This document shows, piece after piece, positions 9,318-17,832 of a stretch of DNA of 64,000 bases (position 1 is its first letter; every line of letters begins with the position of its first letter). This DNA comes from Hymenobacter montanus (GTDB lineage Bacteria > Bacteroidota > Bacteroidia > Cytophagales > Hymenobacteraceae), in contig NZ_JACXAD010000015.1 in the NCBI RefSeq assembly GCF_014699115.1, positions 62,001 through 126,000 of the forward strand, given 5' to 3'. The notes under the pieces are model-generated. The model did not search any database and was not told the origin of the DNA. It worked only from the letters and a program-made list of their open reading frames with translations. Made by a program: the position numbers and the translations under genes.

Positions 9318-9775
9318 GTGCTTGACGGAACGGTTGTCGTGGCATAAAAATGGGATGATAATGCCAGCCAGTGTCGCTCATTATTTGCGTCGTGCTTCGG
9401 TAACTGTCCCTACACCTCGGCCCATGATGAGCCGGGAGCAGGCTTGGCTTCCAGCTAACTCAAACCGTTCCTGGAAAGGTAGGGTGAACAGACCGGGTAT
9501 TGTCTAACTCGCTTTATAGGAATAAGATAGCTGTTATTCAAACTCTGCTAGCTAATAATTTAGCCAACTTATCTGCTTACTTCCTTCTCGGCTTGATTAA
9601 ATTCGGCGGTGCTCCAGCTATCAGCTAGGGAAGATTAGGTATTAATTTGATTATATATCTTTGATATTAATGGAATTGGAGATTCTATCCCTGTAGTGAT
9701 TGTCAAGGAACTAATGCTATTGAGATCGCGACAAAACTAGGCGATGTTATTTCCTTAAGAGCACCGGTGAATCAC
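9318..9775. other. AT-rich intergenic stretch
   Basis: About 450 bp whose second half is much richer in A and T than the surrounding DNA. A 65-codon frame at 9310-9507 overlaps the preceding gene and has no family features, so I do not call it. From about 9651 two consecutive frames give protein-like fragments (IFDINGIGDSIPVVIVKE, then TNAIEIATKLGDVISLRAP) that run into the next gene, which may be its decayed 5' end. Confidence 0.5.
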
Positions 9776-10291
9776 ATGCAAAATAACCGACCCAAACTGA
9801 TTGAAGTCAATCATGGCAACGTCAAGCAAATCAAGACTATTCTTCATTGGCTCCACAAAGACGGTGGCGAAGCGCATTGTTTAGTGCGCCTCTATATTTG
9901 GTCGGATACTTCTAAAGCACTAGCCGTTCTATCTGAACTCAGGAGCAACCCACCGGGTCTAGACATCACGCGCGATTTTATTGGTGTAGCAAAATCCGTG
10001 ATACAGTTATTGGGAACGCATATAAAATTTCCAATAGAAAAAATTGTATGGGTTTTGCATCATGGTGGTTTTTCTTACTACGAAACCCTGAACCGGGAGG
10101 CTTTCACTAGAGTCGATTTGAGAGGGAAAGCACAATCTTATGAGTCTAATTTATCAGACAGGCACTTGCTCAACGGGTCAGAGTACCAGGCAATTTTTGA
10201 TGGAATTGAGTTAGAGCCTATTGGAAAGGTGATGAAGGAGCTAGACTGGACATTAGAGAGAAGATTATCTGATGGTGATATAAGCTGGTAA
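9776..10291 (+). CDS. Hypothetical protein in AT-rich islet, possibly 5'-truncated
   Basis: 171 residues from the ATG at 9776; a GTG at 9767 in the same frame is an alternative. I do not recognise the family. Visible stretches are VKQIKTILHWLHKDGGEAHCLVRLYIW, cut here to its start VKQIKTILHWLHKDGGEAHC, and IGKVMKELDWTLERRLSDGD; no signal peptide or membrane segment. Codon use is AT-rich, unlike neighbours, which suggests horizontal transfer. The frame stays open upstream to 9671 without a start codon, and a second frame supplies further protein-like sequence, so the present gene may be the remainder of a longer one. Confidence 0.5.
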   Translation: MQNNRPKLIEVNHGNVKQIKTILHWLHKDGGEAHCLVRLYIWSDTSKALAVLSELRSNPPGLDITRDFIGVAKSVIQLLGTHIKFPIEKIVWVLHHGGFSYYETLNREAFTRVDLRGKAQSYESNLSDRHLLNGSEYQAIFDGIELEPIGKVMKELDWTLERRLSDGDISW

Positions 10292-10307
10292 TGCTATAAA
10301 TACACTG

Positions 10308-10340
10308 CTTTCATTTTAGGGCTATAGTGGCAAATGAAAG
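10308..10340 (+). terminator. Hairpin downstream of the orphan gene
   Basis: Perfect 9-bp inverted repeat CTTTCATTT / AAATGAAAG with a 15-nt loop, 17 nt after the stop codon. It has no clear T-tract. A second hairpin, GCCTTTGA / TCAAAGGC, lies at 10389-10412 and may serve the convergent CrtA-like gene. Confidence 0.45.
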
Positions 10341-10431
10341 TATCTGATAGTCTTGTTATGATTATTGAGAGATTTGCGAAAACTTAACGCCTTTGACGAA
10401 TCTATCAAAGGCTAACAATCAAGTACGGCTC

Positions 10432-11130
10432 TCAGCTTGCCAGCGGGTCCTGGCCGTCGAGTGTACCTTCGCTGCTCAGCACCTGGAATCGGGCGAACAG
10501 CTCTTCGGCGTACCAGTTTTCGCGGCGCGTCAGCTGAATGACTTCACGGTGCCGAGCGTCGCGGTATGCGTACTGTTGCATGGCCTGCGCCGACTCCCAC
10601 ACGCTGAACGTGGCCTGGCGCACCACCGGCAGCTCGCCCAAGCCAATGGCCGCCCGCACGCCCACTGCCTGGGCGAGCGCGGCGCTGGTGGGCTCCACAA
10701 ACTGCCAGAAGCGCCGGGTTTTCCGCAGGCGAATACTGGCGCGGGTCAGCACGGCCACCGGTGCCGGGCCGGCCGGTAGGAGGGGCGGGGCGTAGTCGAA
10801 GGGCGTTTTGCCGTCCCATAAGCCCTGCGATTTTAGCGGGGCCAGCTGCACCGACCACAGCTCCGCACTCCGTTGCCGATAGCCGGCCCATAACGGGTGT
10901 TGCCCGAAAAAAGCCTCAGCCGCGGCGGCCTCTTCCCAAACGCCCAGGAAGGCGTAGCGCTCCAGATTTGGCCATAGTCCGAACCCATTGCGGGCCCCGC
11001 TGCCCAGTAGCTTGAAAAACGTCAGCCCCGGCACCCGCTGCAGCGTGGCGGGCGAAGTGCCCATCTGGGCCAGGCCCCAGCGCCGGTGGCCGGGCTTGAG
11101 GGTAAAAACGGTAAGGGTAGTATGTGGCAT
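10432..11130 (-). CDS. Spheroidene monooxygenase (CrtA)-like protein
   Basis: 232 residues. The N-terminal block VPGLTFFKLLGSGARNGFGL followed by ERYAFLGVWEEAAAAEAFF matches the CrtA family, which oxygenates acyclic carotenoids at C-2. The C-terminal half (LTRASIRLRKTRRFWQFVEP, WESAQAMQQYAYRDARHREV) is also typical of these proteins. Pigmented Bacteroidota often carry carotenoid oxygenases away from the main cluster. No other carotenoid gene is visible here, so the substrate is uncertain. The soluble sequence has no signal peptide. A dimeric alpha-beta barrel monooxygenase of another substrate is the alternative. Confidence 0.7.
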   Translation of the reverse strand: MPHTTLTVFTLKPGHRRWGLAQMGTSPATLQRVPGLTFFKLLGSGARNGFGLWPNLERYAFLGVWEEAAAAEAFFGQHPLWAGYRQRSAELWSVQLAPLKSQGLWDGKTPFDYAPPLLPAGPAPVAVLTRASIRLRKTRRFWQFVEPTSAALAQAVGVRAAIGLGELPVVRQATFSVWESAQAMQQYAYRDARHREVIQLTRRENWYAEELFARFQVLSSEGTLDGQDPLAS

Positions 11131-11287
11131 TCGGAAGGCTGAGCAGCCGGCACTTGGTTAGTTGGCGGGTTGCTAGCAACAAAAAAAGACCAGAATTGCT
11201 TCCGGCCTTTCTCAGATCAGTATCCCTGCCATTAAGCTCCCTTCTCCTAGTAGATTAGAGCCGTTTCCTCGTCCGTGTACACGACGT

Positions 11288-11315
11288 CTGGCTCCCCTCT
11301 CCTGGGGAGAGGGGC
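11288..11315. repeat. Dispersed GC-rich repeat, copy D (short)
   Basis: CTGGCTCCCCTCTCCTGGGG leading into a 3' half that folds back on the 5' half (CCCCTCTCC / GGAGAGGGG). The same core occurs at 43727-43771 (inverted), 43939-43982 and 47532-47572. This copy lacks the CCGGGGGTGAGG tail. The rest of the 11131-11399 gap holds no gene. Confidence 0.7.
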
Positions 11316-11399
11316 TCGCCCCGTAGGGGTCACGTGAGGTCCTCACGTCTGGGGCACGCGCACTCGCTCAGAAACTGCTATAACAACCAGTAGATTAGA

Positions 11400-11909
11400 C
11401 TATTGCGGAATAACAACCGACTGCCGTTCGGGGCTGGGCTGGTCGCGCTCACCCGTTGCCACGGCCTTTACGTAGGCGTAGGCCCGCAGCAGTGTGGAGT
11501 TGGGGGTATCCCAGAACTCTCCCTTGTTAATCGTGACCCGGAGCAGAGCAATGTTGGGGTCGTCAGAACCTTTGGGAAACCAGCCCCGCAGGGCCTCACT
11601 CCACAGCTCTTTGATTTTAGCACGGTCGGTAACGACGTGGGCAGTGCCCGTAATGGCCACGTACAGGTTGTCGCCGGGGCTGGCGTAGCCCAGGCTAACG
11701 TGGCGGTCTTGCTGAACCTCGCTTACCTTCTGCGAGTCCTGCTCCGTGAAGAACCAGAGCGTGCCGTCGGCCTCGGGCAAAGTGGTATACATGGGGCGCG
11801 AGTGCAGCTCCTGGCCATTCTCGATGGTGGTCATCATGGCAATTTTGACGTCCTTGATTTTTTCGACGAGCTTTGTTACGTCGTGGCTTACGGCAACTTG
11901 ATCGGCCAT
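11400..11909 (-). CDS. Pyridoxamine 5'-phosphate oxidase-fold protein (general stress protein 26-like)
   Basis: 169 residues with a flavin-binding split-barrel pattern: VKIAMMTTIENGQELHSRPM, then GTLWFFTEQDSQKVSEVQQD, HVSLGYASPGDNLYVAITG and KELWSEALRGWFPKGSDDPN. This order is characteristic of the PNPOx-like GsiB/GSP26 group, which binds FMN or FAD and is linked to stress tolerance; the true substrate is generally unknown. It has no signal peptide, so it is cytoplasmic. It is divergent from acpH, 108 bp away. Confidence 0.85.
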   Translation of the reverse strand: MADQVAVSHDVTKLVEKIKDVKIAMMTTIENGQELHSRPMYTTLPEADGTLWFFTEQDSQKVSEVQQDRHVSLGYASPGDNLYVAITGTAHVVTDRAKIKELWSEALRGWFPKGSDDPNIALLRVTINKGEFWDTPNSTLLRAYAYVKAVATGERDQPSPERQSVVIPQ

Positions 11910-12017
11910 GGGAATAGGTGTTTAGTAAGAGTTAGAGGAAGAGCTTGGTTTACGGCCCTCGTCAGTACTTGTTTCTTTCGGCCGTGATTTACTGACGACT
12001 TACCGGTTGTAGCACTC

Positions 12018-12626
12018 ATGAACTTCCTGGCTCACTTGTTCCTCTCCGGCCAGCCCGGCTCCGCGGCGTACTCCGACGTGCTGATCGGCAATTTTATTGC
12101 GGATTCAGTGCCGGGCCGGCAGCTCGAGAACTACCCGCCGGCCGTGCAGGTCGGCATTCGCCTGCACCGGGCCATCGACACGTTTACCGACCAGCATCCC
12201 GTGGTGCGCCGCGCCACCCAACGCCTGCGCGCGGCCGGCTACGGCAAGTACGCCGGGGTGATCTCGGATATGTTTTTCGACCATTTCCTGGCCGGGCACT
12301 TTGGGAAATTTTCGGCGGAAACCCTGGCTGATTTTGCCCAGCGGGTCTATACTGTGCTCACCGCTCGCCAAGCCGAAATGCCGCCGCGGGTGCAGCAATT
12401 CCTGCCCTACATGGCGCAGCACAACTGGCTGCTGGGCTACGCCGCGCCGGCCGGCATTGCGCGGGCACTACAAGGCTTGAGCCGCCGGGCGTCGCCGGGC
12501 TCGGGCATGGAAACCGCCGTAGAGGAGCTGCAAGCTAATTATACTGCCTACGAGGGCGACTTTTGGGAGTTCTTTCCCCAGCTGCAGGCCCACGCCGAAG
12601 CGCAGCTGGGGAGGGCTGGCAATTAA
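12018..12626 (+). CDS. acpH: Acyl carrier protein phosphodiesterase (AcpH family)
   Basis: 202 residues starting MNFLAHLFLSG, the classic start of the DUF479/AcpH family. Metal-binding motifs follow: IGNFIADSV, GIRLHRAIDTFTDQHP and ISDMFFDHFLA with the HD-like His and Asp residues. AcpH hydrolyses the phosphodiester linking 4'-phosphopantetheine to acyl carrier protein, giving apo-ACP. It appears monocistronic, divergent from the PNPOx-fold gene, and is followed by about 215 bp without a gene before the convergent slyD. Confidence 0.9.
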   Translation: MNFLAHLFLSGQPGSAAYSDVLIGNFIADSVPGRQLENYPPAVQVGIRLHRAIDTFTDQHPVVRRATQRLRAAGYGKYAGVISDMFFDHFLAGHFGKFSAETLADFAQRVYTVLTARQAEMPPRVQQFLPYMAQHNWLLGYAAPAGIARALQGLSRRASPGSGMETAVEELQANYTAYEGDFWEFFPQLQAHAEAQLGRAGN

Positions 12627-12841
12627 GGAATCAGGAGGATGAAGAGGCGCGGCTTGTCCGTCACTGCAAGCGGCGCGAAGCAATGACGGACAAGCCAGCT
12701 AATCGCAGCTCTCCTTAAGGGTAGAAAGGTCGGTTGGTAGGCAGGGGCGTTGGCGCGTGTCCGCGGCGCGCTGCCTGCCCTCGAGTCAAGCCCGCGCGTC
12801 ATCATCCCTTAGCCCAGCTAACCGACTTCGTGATACCTTAC

Positions 12842-13357
12842 TTAATGCTGGTGGCCACCGTCGCCGTGCACGTGGCCGTGGTCAAGCTCCTCGGCCGTGG
12901 CCTCGCGTACGTCCTGCACCTGGCCAACGAAGTGCATCACCATGCCGGCCAAGGGGTGGTTGAAGTCCATTTGCACGGCCGTCTCGCCGATGCTAACCAC
13001 CTTGGCTTGCATATGGTTGCCTTCGTTATCGGCCATGGGCAGGAAGTTGCCGATCTGCAGCATCTCGTCGTCGAGCTTGCCGTCGATGAGAAACACTTCT
13101 TTGGGAATTTCGACCAGGGCTTGCTCGTCGTAGTCGCCGTAGGCCTGCTCGGGGGTGAGGCTGAACTGAAAGGTGTCGCCGGGATTCTTGCCGTTGAGTT
13201 GGGCTTCAAACTCTTCGGGCAAGCCGCTGTGGCCGAATAGAAACACCATCGGCGAATCAGGTTCGGCAGATTCGACCAGTACTTTTTCCTGGTTTTCGTC
13301 GGTCACGCTGAGGTCATAGGTGATGGTGACGACTTTGTTGTCGCTGATTGTGGCCAT
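12842..13357 (-). CDS. slyD: SlyD-type FKBP peptidyl-prolyl cis-trans isomerase
   Basis: 171 residues. The FKBP domain is split by an insert-in-flap domain as in SlyD: VVTITYDLSVTDENQEKVL, FLFGHSGLPEEFEAQLNGK, then MDFNHPLAGMVMHFVGQVQD. The C-terminus is His-rich (DHGHVHGDGGHQH), consistent with metal binding. The enzyme acts in the cytoplasm as a folding helper and possibly in nickel handling. The E. coli Cys-rich tail is missing and replaced by the His tail. Confidence 0.9.
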   Translation of the reverse strand: MATISDNKVVTITYDLSVTDENQEKVLVESAEPDSPMVFLFGHSGLPEEFEAQLNGKNPGDTFQFSLTPEQAYGDYDEQALVEIPKEVFLIDGKLDDEMLQIGNFLPMADNEGNHMQAKVVSIGETAVQMDFNHPLAGMVMHFVGQVQDVREATAEELDHGHVHGDGGHQH

Positions 13358-13766
13358 AGGGATAATTACGTCGGTGGGAGCCGGCTACGGAAAGGGGTGG
13401 TAAGACTAAATTTCAGGCAAGATAGGTACGCAAAACCGGGAGAAAGGGCGAGGAGCCGTCGGGTTCTTCGTCGGGTAGCAGCAGGAGCCGTGGTAGTGCC
13501 GGTTCGAGCCCTACCGTATTTTCAGCGCTTGGATTCGCCTTACGCTTGACTGTCAGCCGCTTTCTCTTCTGCTCCCGGCATAAGCTATTTTCGTTGCTGG
13601 GTAGCACCCCGCTCGTCGTCTGCCAAGCCAACGAACCCGGTAGGGTTCGCCCCCGGTTCGCGGGAGGCGCGAAGCCCCAGCAGGGGGAGCCTGACGGCGG
13701 GTACCCTGACGAGGAAACTGCCTTAAGAGGGTACCTGCCGGGCCGGGCGCGCCGGCACTCGTTATT
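13358..13766. other. 409-bp gap without a supported gene; contains a hairpin
   Basis: No convincing coding frame. A hairpin pairs 13695-13707 with 13728-13740 (CGGCGGGTACCCT with AGGGTACCTGCCG, 12 of 13). It lies downstream of the SF1 helicase stop codon on the minus strand and could act as its terminator, although no T-tract is obvious on that strand beyond AAAATAACGAG. Confidence 0.5.
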
Positions 13767-15794
13767 TTATTGTAACTCCCAGGCGGTGCGGTAGCCGCCA
13801 ATGCGCTCCACGTATTCGAGCAGCGCCTTGAAAAACGGGTTGGCACTCAACGTCGAGGAGTCGCCCACCAACAGTAGCTTGCGGCGGGCGCGGGTCATGC
13901 CCACGTTCATCCGGCGGATGTCGGATAGAAACCCAATCTCGCCGTGGTTGTTGCTGCGGGTGAGGCTGATGGCAATGATGTCGCGCTCCTGGCCCTGGAA
14001 CGCATCGACGGTGCCCACGCTCAGCATGCGGTGCGCCAGCAGGCCATTGAGCTCGTCGTTTTCCTCGATGGCATCCTTCAGATAGTTGAGCTGGGCGCGG
14101 TAGGGAGCAATAACCCCGATGGTGAGCAGGTCTTCCTCGTGGTCGGCCTGATCGTAGGGCTCCAGCAGTTGGGCCAGGCGCTTGAGGAGCAGGTCGGCTT
14201 CTTCGGGGTTAGCAGTGGAGCGGCTTTCGGGAATGGTGATTTCCTGGAAGCCAAAGCCGGCCGTGTCGAGAAATTCCACCGGCAGGTCGGGGGCGAAGCG
14301 CAGGTCGTAGGCGGCCAGGTCGGCGTGGCGCACGGTGGCATGCGCTTCCAGCTTTCCCTCGTAGAACTGCTCGGAGCTGAACGCCATAATTTGCTCGTGC
14401 ATGCGATACTGCACCATGAGCATGCGGGCGGTGGCCGGCTGGCGCTTGATGCACTTCTCAAACAGCGTTTCGCGCAGGCCCTCGCGGGCGGCTTTTTCGC
14501 TCTTCACGGTGGGCGGCAGCTGGTGGTGGTCACCGGCCAGCACCACGCGGTTGGCCTTGGCAATCGGAATCCAGCAGCCCGGCTCCAGGGCCTGGGCGGC
14601 TTCGTCGATGAACACCGTTTCGTAGGTGAGGTGGCGGATGTTGCGGTTAGCCGCGCCCACCAGCGTACACGTAATCACTTGAACCTGCTCCAGTAAGTCC
14701 TCGGTGATGTAGCGTTCCAAGGCGTCGGCCTGCTGGTGCAGCTCGCGGGCCTCTTCCTTCAGCAGCTTGCGCTGCTGCTGTTCCTCGTAGCCGAAGTTAC
14801 GCACGTATTTGCCGGCCATTTCGCGGTACTGCTCCGCGGTCTGGCGCATCGAGCGCAGCTCATTATAGCTCTTGTGGGCCATCACCTGGGCGTCAAGCGT
14901 GTGCTCGAGCAGCAAGTCCGACACCCGGCTGGGGTTACCCATGCGGATGACGTTGACCCCGCGCTCGGCCAGCTTTTCGGTGAGCAGATCCACGGCCGTG
15001 TTGCTGGGCGCGCACACCAGCACCCGCCGCTCGCGCCGGATGGTTTCCAGAATAGCTTGCACCAGCGTGGTCGTTTTGCCAGTGCCGGGCGGGCCGTGGA
15101 TAATGGCCACGTCCTGCGCCGCCATCACGTGGCGCACGGCAGCCAACTGCGACTCATTGAGGGGGCTGGGGTAAAACAGGTCCGACGCTTTTTCTTCCCG
15201 GAAGCGGGCTTCCCGGGCGCCGAGCAGCATGTCGCGCAACTCAGCCAGGCGGTCGCCATAGGCGCCCATCACCTTGCCCAGGGCGTAGTCCATCTCCCGG
15301 TAGCTCACCTCGTCGAAGGTGAGGTCGATGCCGAGTTTGCCGCCTTCGGTCACCCAGTCGGGCAGGTCCTCTTTGGTGGTGGCCAGCAGCAGCTTGTTGC
15401 GCCGCACGCTGGTAATCACGCCGCTGAGCGTGGGCCGGTCGGTGGCCGAGCGGCCGGGAATGTTGCCAAACAGCGACGCATTTTTACCTACCTGAAACAG
15501 GTGCAGGCTCTGCTGCCCGGCGGGGCGCTCCAGCTCCAGCACCACCTTGCCGCCAAAGCCGATGTCTTCTTTGGTGATGCTAACCGGGTACCAGGTCAGG
15601 CCGCGCTGCTGGCGCTCGGCAATGCTGGCCTTGGCGTTCTTAATCTTGAATTGTTCCAGGTCTTCCTTCTGCTCCAGCTGCATGAGGGCCTGGGTGTGGC
15701 GCAGCTCTTTTTCGAGGGCGTAAGGGTCGGCGGGAGTGAATACTTCTGACAAAAGAATGATGAATTGATTTCGGTGCTCAGGTTCAGGTAACAA
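13767..15794 (-). CDS. SF1 (UPF1/IGHMBP2-like) DNA/RNA helicase
   Basis: Up to 675 residues. Helicase motifs in order: Walker A IIHGPPGTGKTTTL near residue 233, motif Ia VLVCAPSNTAVDLL, Walker B FIDEAAQALEPG near 397, motif III AGDHHQLPPTVKS, QYRMHEQIM, and C-terminal VDAFQGQERDIIAISLTR and NVGMTRARRKLLLVG. This is the IGHMBP2/UPF1-like group that unwinds 5'-3' on DNA or RNA. No ATG fits: the frame starts with TTG at 15794 and has another TTG at 15752 (SEVFTPADPYALEKEL following); the second gives a more usual N-terminus. It likely acts in replication, repair or RNA turnover in the cytoplasm. Confidence 0.88.
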   Translation of the reverse strand: MLPEPEHRNQFIILLSEVFTPADPYALEKELRHTQALMQLEQKEDLEQFKIKNAKASIAERQQRGLTWYPVSITKEDIGFGGKVVLELERPAGQQSLHLFQVGKNASLFGNIPGRSATDRPTLSGVITSVRRNKLLLATTKEDLPDWVTEGGKLGIDLTFDEVSYREMDYALGKVMGAYGDRLAELRDMLLGAREARFREEKASDLFYPSPLNESQLAAVRHVMAAQDVAIIHGPPGTGKTTTLVQAILETIRRERRVLVCAPSNTAVDLLTEKLAERGVNVIRMGNPSRVSDLLLEHTLDAQVMAHKSYNELRSMRQTAEQYREMAGKYVRNFGYEEQQQRKLLKEEARELHQQADALERYITEDLLEQVQVITCTLVGAANRNIRHLTYETVFIDEAAQALEPGCWIPIAKANRVVLAGDHHQLPPTVKSEKAAREGLRETLFEKCIKRQPATARMLMVQYRMHEQIMAFSSEQFYEGKLEAHATVRHADLAAYDLRFAPDLPVEFLDTAGFGFQEITIPESRSTANPEEADLLLKRLAQLLEPYDQADHEEDLLTIGVIAPYRAQLNYLKDAIEENDELNGLLAHRMLSVGTVDAFQGQERDIIAISLTRSNNHGEIGFLSDIRRMNVGMTRARRKLLLVGDSSTLSANPFFKALLEYVERIGGYRTAWELQ

Positions 15795-15870
15795 CGAAAG
15801 CGGGAAATGAGTGACAAAGGTGAGCGGATTATTGCATAGCAGTATGAGAAACGACTATAAATTCAAGCTG

Positions 15871-16017
15871 TAGCCGCATAGCGGCGACCGGTTGGTAGAA
15901 TAAAAAAGTAGCGTGGTTGAGAGCCGCGTAGCGGTGACAGATTCGTCTGGTACCGCTACGCGGCTTAGGTTTGGCCCGGGTTAGATTTTCTACCAACCGG
16001 TCGCCGCTATGCGGCTA
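15871..16017. repeat. Nested palindromic element (REP/MITE-like)
   Basis: Outer arms 15871-15900 and 15988-16017 are perfect 30-bp inverted repeats (beginning TAGCCGCATAGCGGCGACCG). Inner arms 15922-15935 (AGCCGCGTAGCGGT) and 15952-15965 are perfect 14-bp inverted repeats and are related in sequence to the outer arms. The whole 147-bp element could form one cruciform. The rest of the 15795-16318 gap holds nothing I recognise. Confidence 0.85.
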
Positions 16018-16318
16018 TTCCACCGCTTGAGTTAAATTACTCCGTTTCATCTCAAATGATGACTCATTGATAAGCTTTTACTTGTCCCTGATTAAGCTGC
16101 TGGTAAAATCAGTTGCTTCCGGACGTGAAGGAAAGTAGCTGTAGGGCAGCTCAAACCATGATTCCTGGTCTGGTGTCCGCCATTACAATAGTTCCCATGA
16201 TAAGTTCAGCAATTTTGTTAGGGGGGAATATGCTTTCCAGTAAACGCTTCCTCGCGTAAATTAAGCCAGCGGGACGGCGCTCATTGGCGCTGATTTCCAG
16301 CGTAGGCTCGCCCAACAT

Positions 16319-16678
16319 TCACGCGAAAAAGTCCTCCGGGTCGGCCTGACTAAGGTAGTTCTGCAGCCGGGGCAACGTGCCAAAAAAGGGCAGCACGCAG
16401 GCCAGAAACCGGTCAGCCACGGCTTGATTCGGCGCGTAGGCCACGAACGTGTGGCCGCCTTCCTCAAACGCCAACTCCTCGAGTAGCTCGGGCTGATGCT
16501 CTTCAATAATGGTTTGCAGGTGCTCGACCCAGGACTCGGCCGTGCCGCCGAAGCCGTAGTTGCGGAACAGCACGTAGTACTCCTCGAGCCCGCCCACATC
16601 GGCAAAAATGGCCAGCTGGCGCTCGGGGGCAGTGGGGGGCGGCAGGACCGCGACCTGAAAGGGAAAAGAGGAAGGCAT
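16319..16678 (-). CDS. Small acidic protein, possibly Imm51-like immunity family
   Basis: 119 residues, no signal peptide or membrane segment. The pattern YYVLFRNYGFGGTAESWVEH, LLEELAFEEGGHTFVAYAP and FLACVLPFFGTLPRLQ recalls the Imm51 group of polymorphic-toxin immunity proteins (Gly-rich entry, Trp, acidic helix, then an E-x-G-x-F-x-A-Y strand). I recognise this only by pattern. No toxin gene or secretion cassette adjoins it; it lies 15 bp downstream of the coiled-coil protein gene on the same strand and may be co-transcribed with it. Confidence 0.55.
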   Translation of the reverse strand: MPSSFPFQVAVLPPPTAPERQLAIFADVGGLEEYYVLFRNYGFGGTAESWVEHLQTIIEEHQPELLEELAFEEGGHTFVAYAPNQAVADRFLACVLPFFGTLPRLQNYLSQADPEDFFA

Positions 16679-16693
16679 GGGGTGGCTTTATAG

Positions 16694-17314
16694 TTATTTG
16701 CGCCGCCGCAGGGCCACCAGCAGCCCCACGCTGAGCGCGGACAAAAAGACAATCAGGGCGTCGCGCACGAAACGGCTGTGTTTAACCTCGGCCACCTCGG
16801 CTTCGAGCGCCAGCTGTCGAGCCAGCTGTTGCTTCTCGCGCTCACGCAGGTTTTCGGTTTCGTTTTGCAGCTCAGCCAGGCGTTGGGCCGTGAGGTTGCG
16901 GTCGTCGCGGCCGGTGCTTTCGAGCTGGGTGGTGGTGGCGGCCAGCCGCGCCGACGTGCTTTGCGCCTGGCGGGCCGTCTGGTTTAGCACGTCCACAATT
17001 TGCTGGTCTTTATCGACGATGCCTTGCAGGGCATCCACCACTTCCTGCAAATCTTTTTTGGAAGGCTTGTTGCCGAACAAGCTATGGCGCTGGGCGCTGG
17101 CGGCTGCGTAGCGAGTGGTGAGCACGGCGCGCTCCCGCAGCAAGCCGGCCAGGGAGCTATCCCGTCCAACGGGGCCGGCCTGGCCAAAGGCTGGCGTCAG
17201 CAGCAGCCCACTCAGGGCCAGGGCCGCGGCCAGGCGCCCTCCAAAACAGCGTTTAGCGGAGAGGAGCGTACTTTGGGGCTTTAAATGGGAGGGTTGTAGG
17301 GAAGCAGTTATCAT
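16694..17314 (-). CDS. Envelope protein with coiled coil and C-terminal membrane anchor
   Basis: 206 residues. An N-terminal hydrophobic signal (LAAALALSGLLLTPAFGQA) is followed by a mature region with heptad-like Gln/Glu/Arg-rich sequence (QRLAELQNETENLREREKQQ) and a final transmembrane helix (DALIVFLSALSVGLLVALRRRK, cut here to DALIVFLSALSVGLLVAL) with a basic C-terminal tail. This predicts a periplasmic coiled coil anchored in the inner membrane. The family is not recognised. Its start is only 13 bp from the start of the divergent lipoprotein gene, so the promoters must overlap coding sequence. Confidence 0.7.
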   Translation of the reverse strand: MITASLQPSHLKPQSTLLSAKRCFGGRLAAALALSGLLLTPAFGQAGPVGRDSSLAGLLRERAVLTTRYAAASAQRHSLFGNKPSKKDLQEVVDALQGIVDKDQQIVDVLNQTARQAQSTSARLAATTTQLESTGRDDRNLTAQRLAELQNETENLREREKQQLARQLALEAEVAEVKHSRFVRDALIVFLSALSVGLLVALRRRK

Positions 17315-17327
17315 CTACTGACAAGTC

Positions 17328-17795
17328 ATGAGAAAAAAGATAGGTCTCCTCTGCGGAGCGGTTGGGCTGCTGGCAGTCGGGTGCGGCCCCAGCCAGAAAG
17401 TCCCCGCCTTATACGGTACGGGGGCTCAGCCGGCGCCGGCCACCACCGCGAGTACCACCGTACTGCCTTTTGTGGTGCGCGAAGTAAGCCAGGACGAAAC
17501 GTACGGCTACACCGAGAAAAACCCGGTGCGGGTCGGCGGGGGCCGCTCGGCCGGCATGCGCAATCAACTGCGCTACTTAAATGCGCTCCGAGGCCCCCAG
17601 GGCCAGGCCGTTACCTACGAGCGGCAAGCCAGCTGCTGCGCCTTCCGAACCCGCCGGGGCGTGGTGGACAATACGGCGCTGCTCGATGTTTATACGGTAA
17701 CGTGGACGGGCAAAGCTACGCCGGTGACTCTCTACATCAACATGTACCGGGGCGGCAAGCTCCTGGCCCCGGCCGGCTTTACGGGGGCTCGCTGA
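17328..17795 (+). CDS. Small lipoprotein
   Basis: 155 residues with a clear lipoprotein signal MRKKIGLLCGAVGLLAVGC. The mature part starts with a Pro/Thr-rich linker and contains TYGYTEKNPVRVGGG and RQASCCAFRTRRGVVDNTAL, ending in a beta-rich region LYINMYRGGKLLAPAGF. The motif order resembles 2-dehydro-3-deoxyphosphooctonate-neighbour lipoproteins seen in Bacteroidota only loosely; I assign no function. It is divergent from the coiled-coil gene with a 13-bp gap. Confidence 0.7.
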   Translation: MRKKIGLLCGAVGLLAVGCGPSQKVPALYGTGAQPAPATTASTTVLPFVVREVSQDETYGYTEKNPVRVGGGRSAGMRNQLRYLNALRGPQGQAVTYERQASCCAFRTRRGVVDNTALLDVYTVTWTGKATPVTLYINMYRGGKLLAPAGFTGAR

Positions 17796-17832
17796 GTTGA
17801 ATAATAAGCTGGCTAGGGTGGTGTAAATCCGC

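Noticed and set aside
9310..9507. 65-codon frame after lipoprotein paralog 3
   Set aside because: Overlaps the end of the preceding gene and has no protein features.
13480..13515. A GTTCGA-containing stretch (GCCGGTTCGAGCCC) resembling a tRNA T-arm
   Set aside because: The sequence does not extend to acceptor, D and anticodon stems in a tRNA geometry.
14736..15749. 337-codon open frame antisense to the SF1 helicase
   Set aside because: Shadow frame; His/Gln/Gly-rich translation is typical of antisense GC-rich codons.
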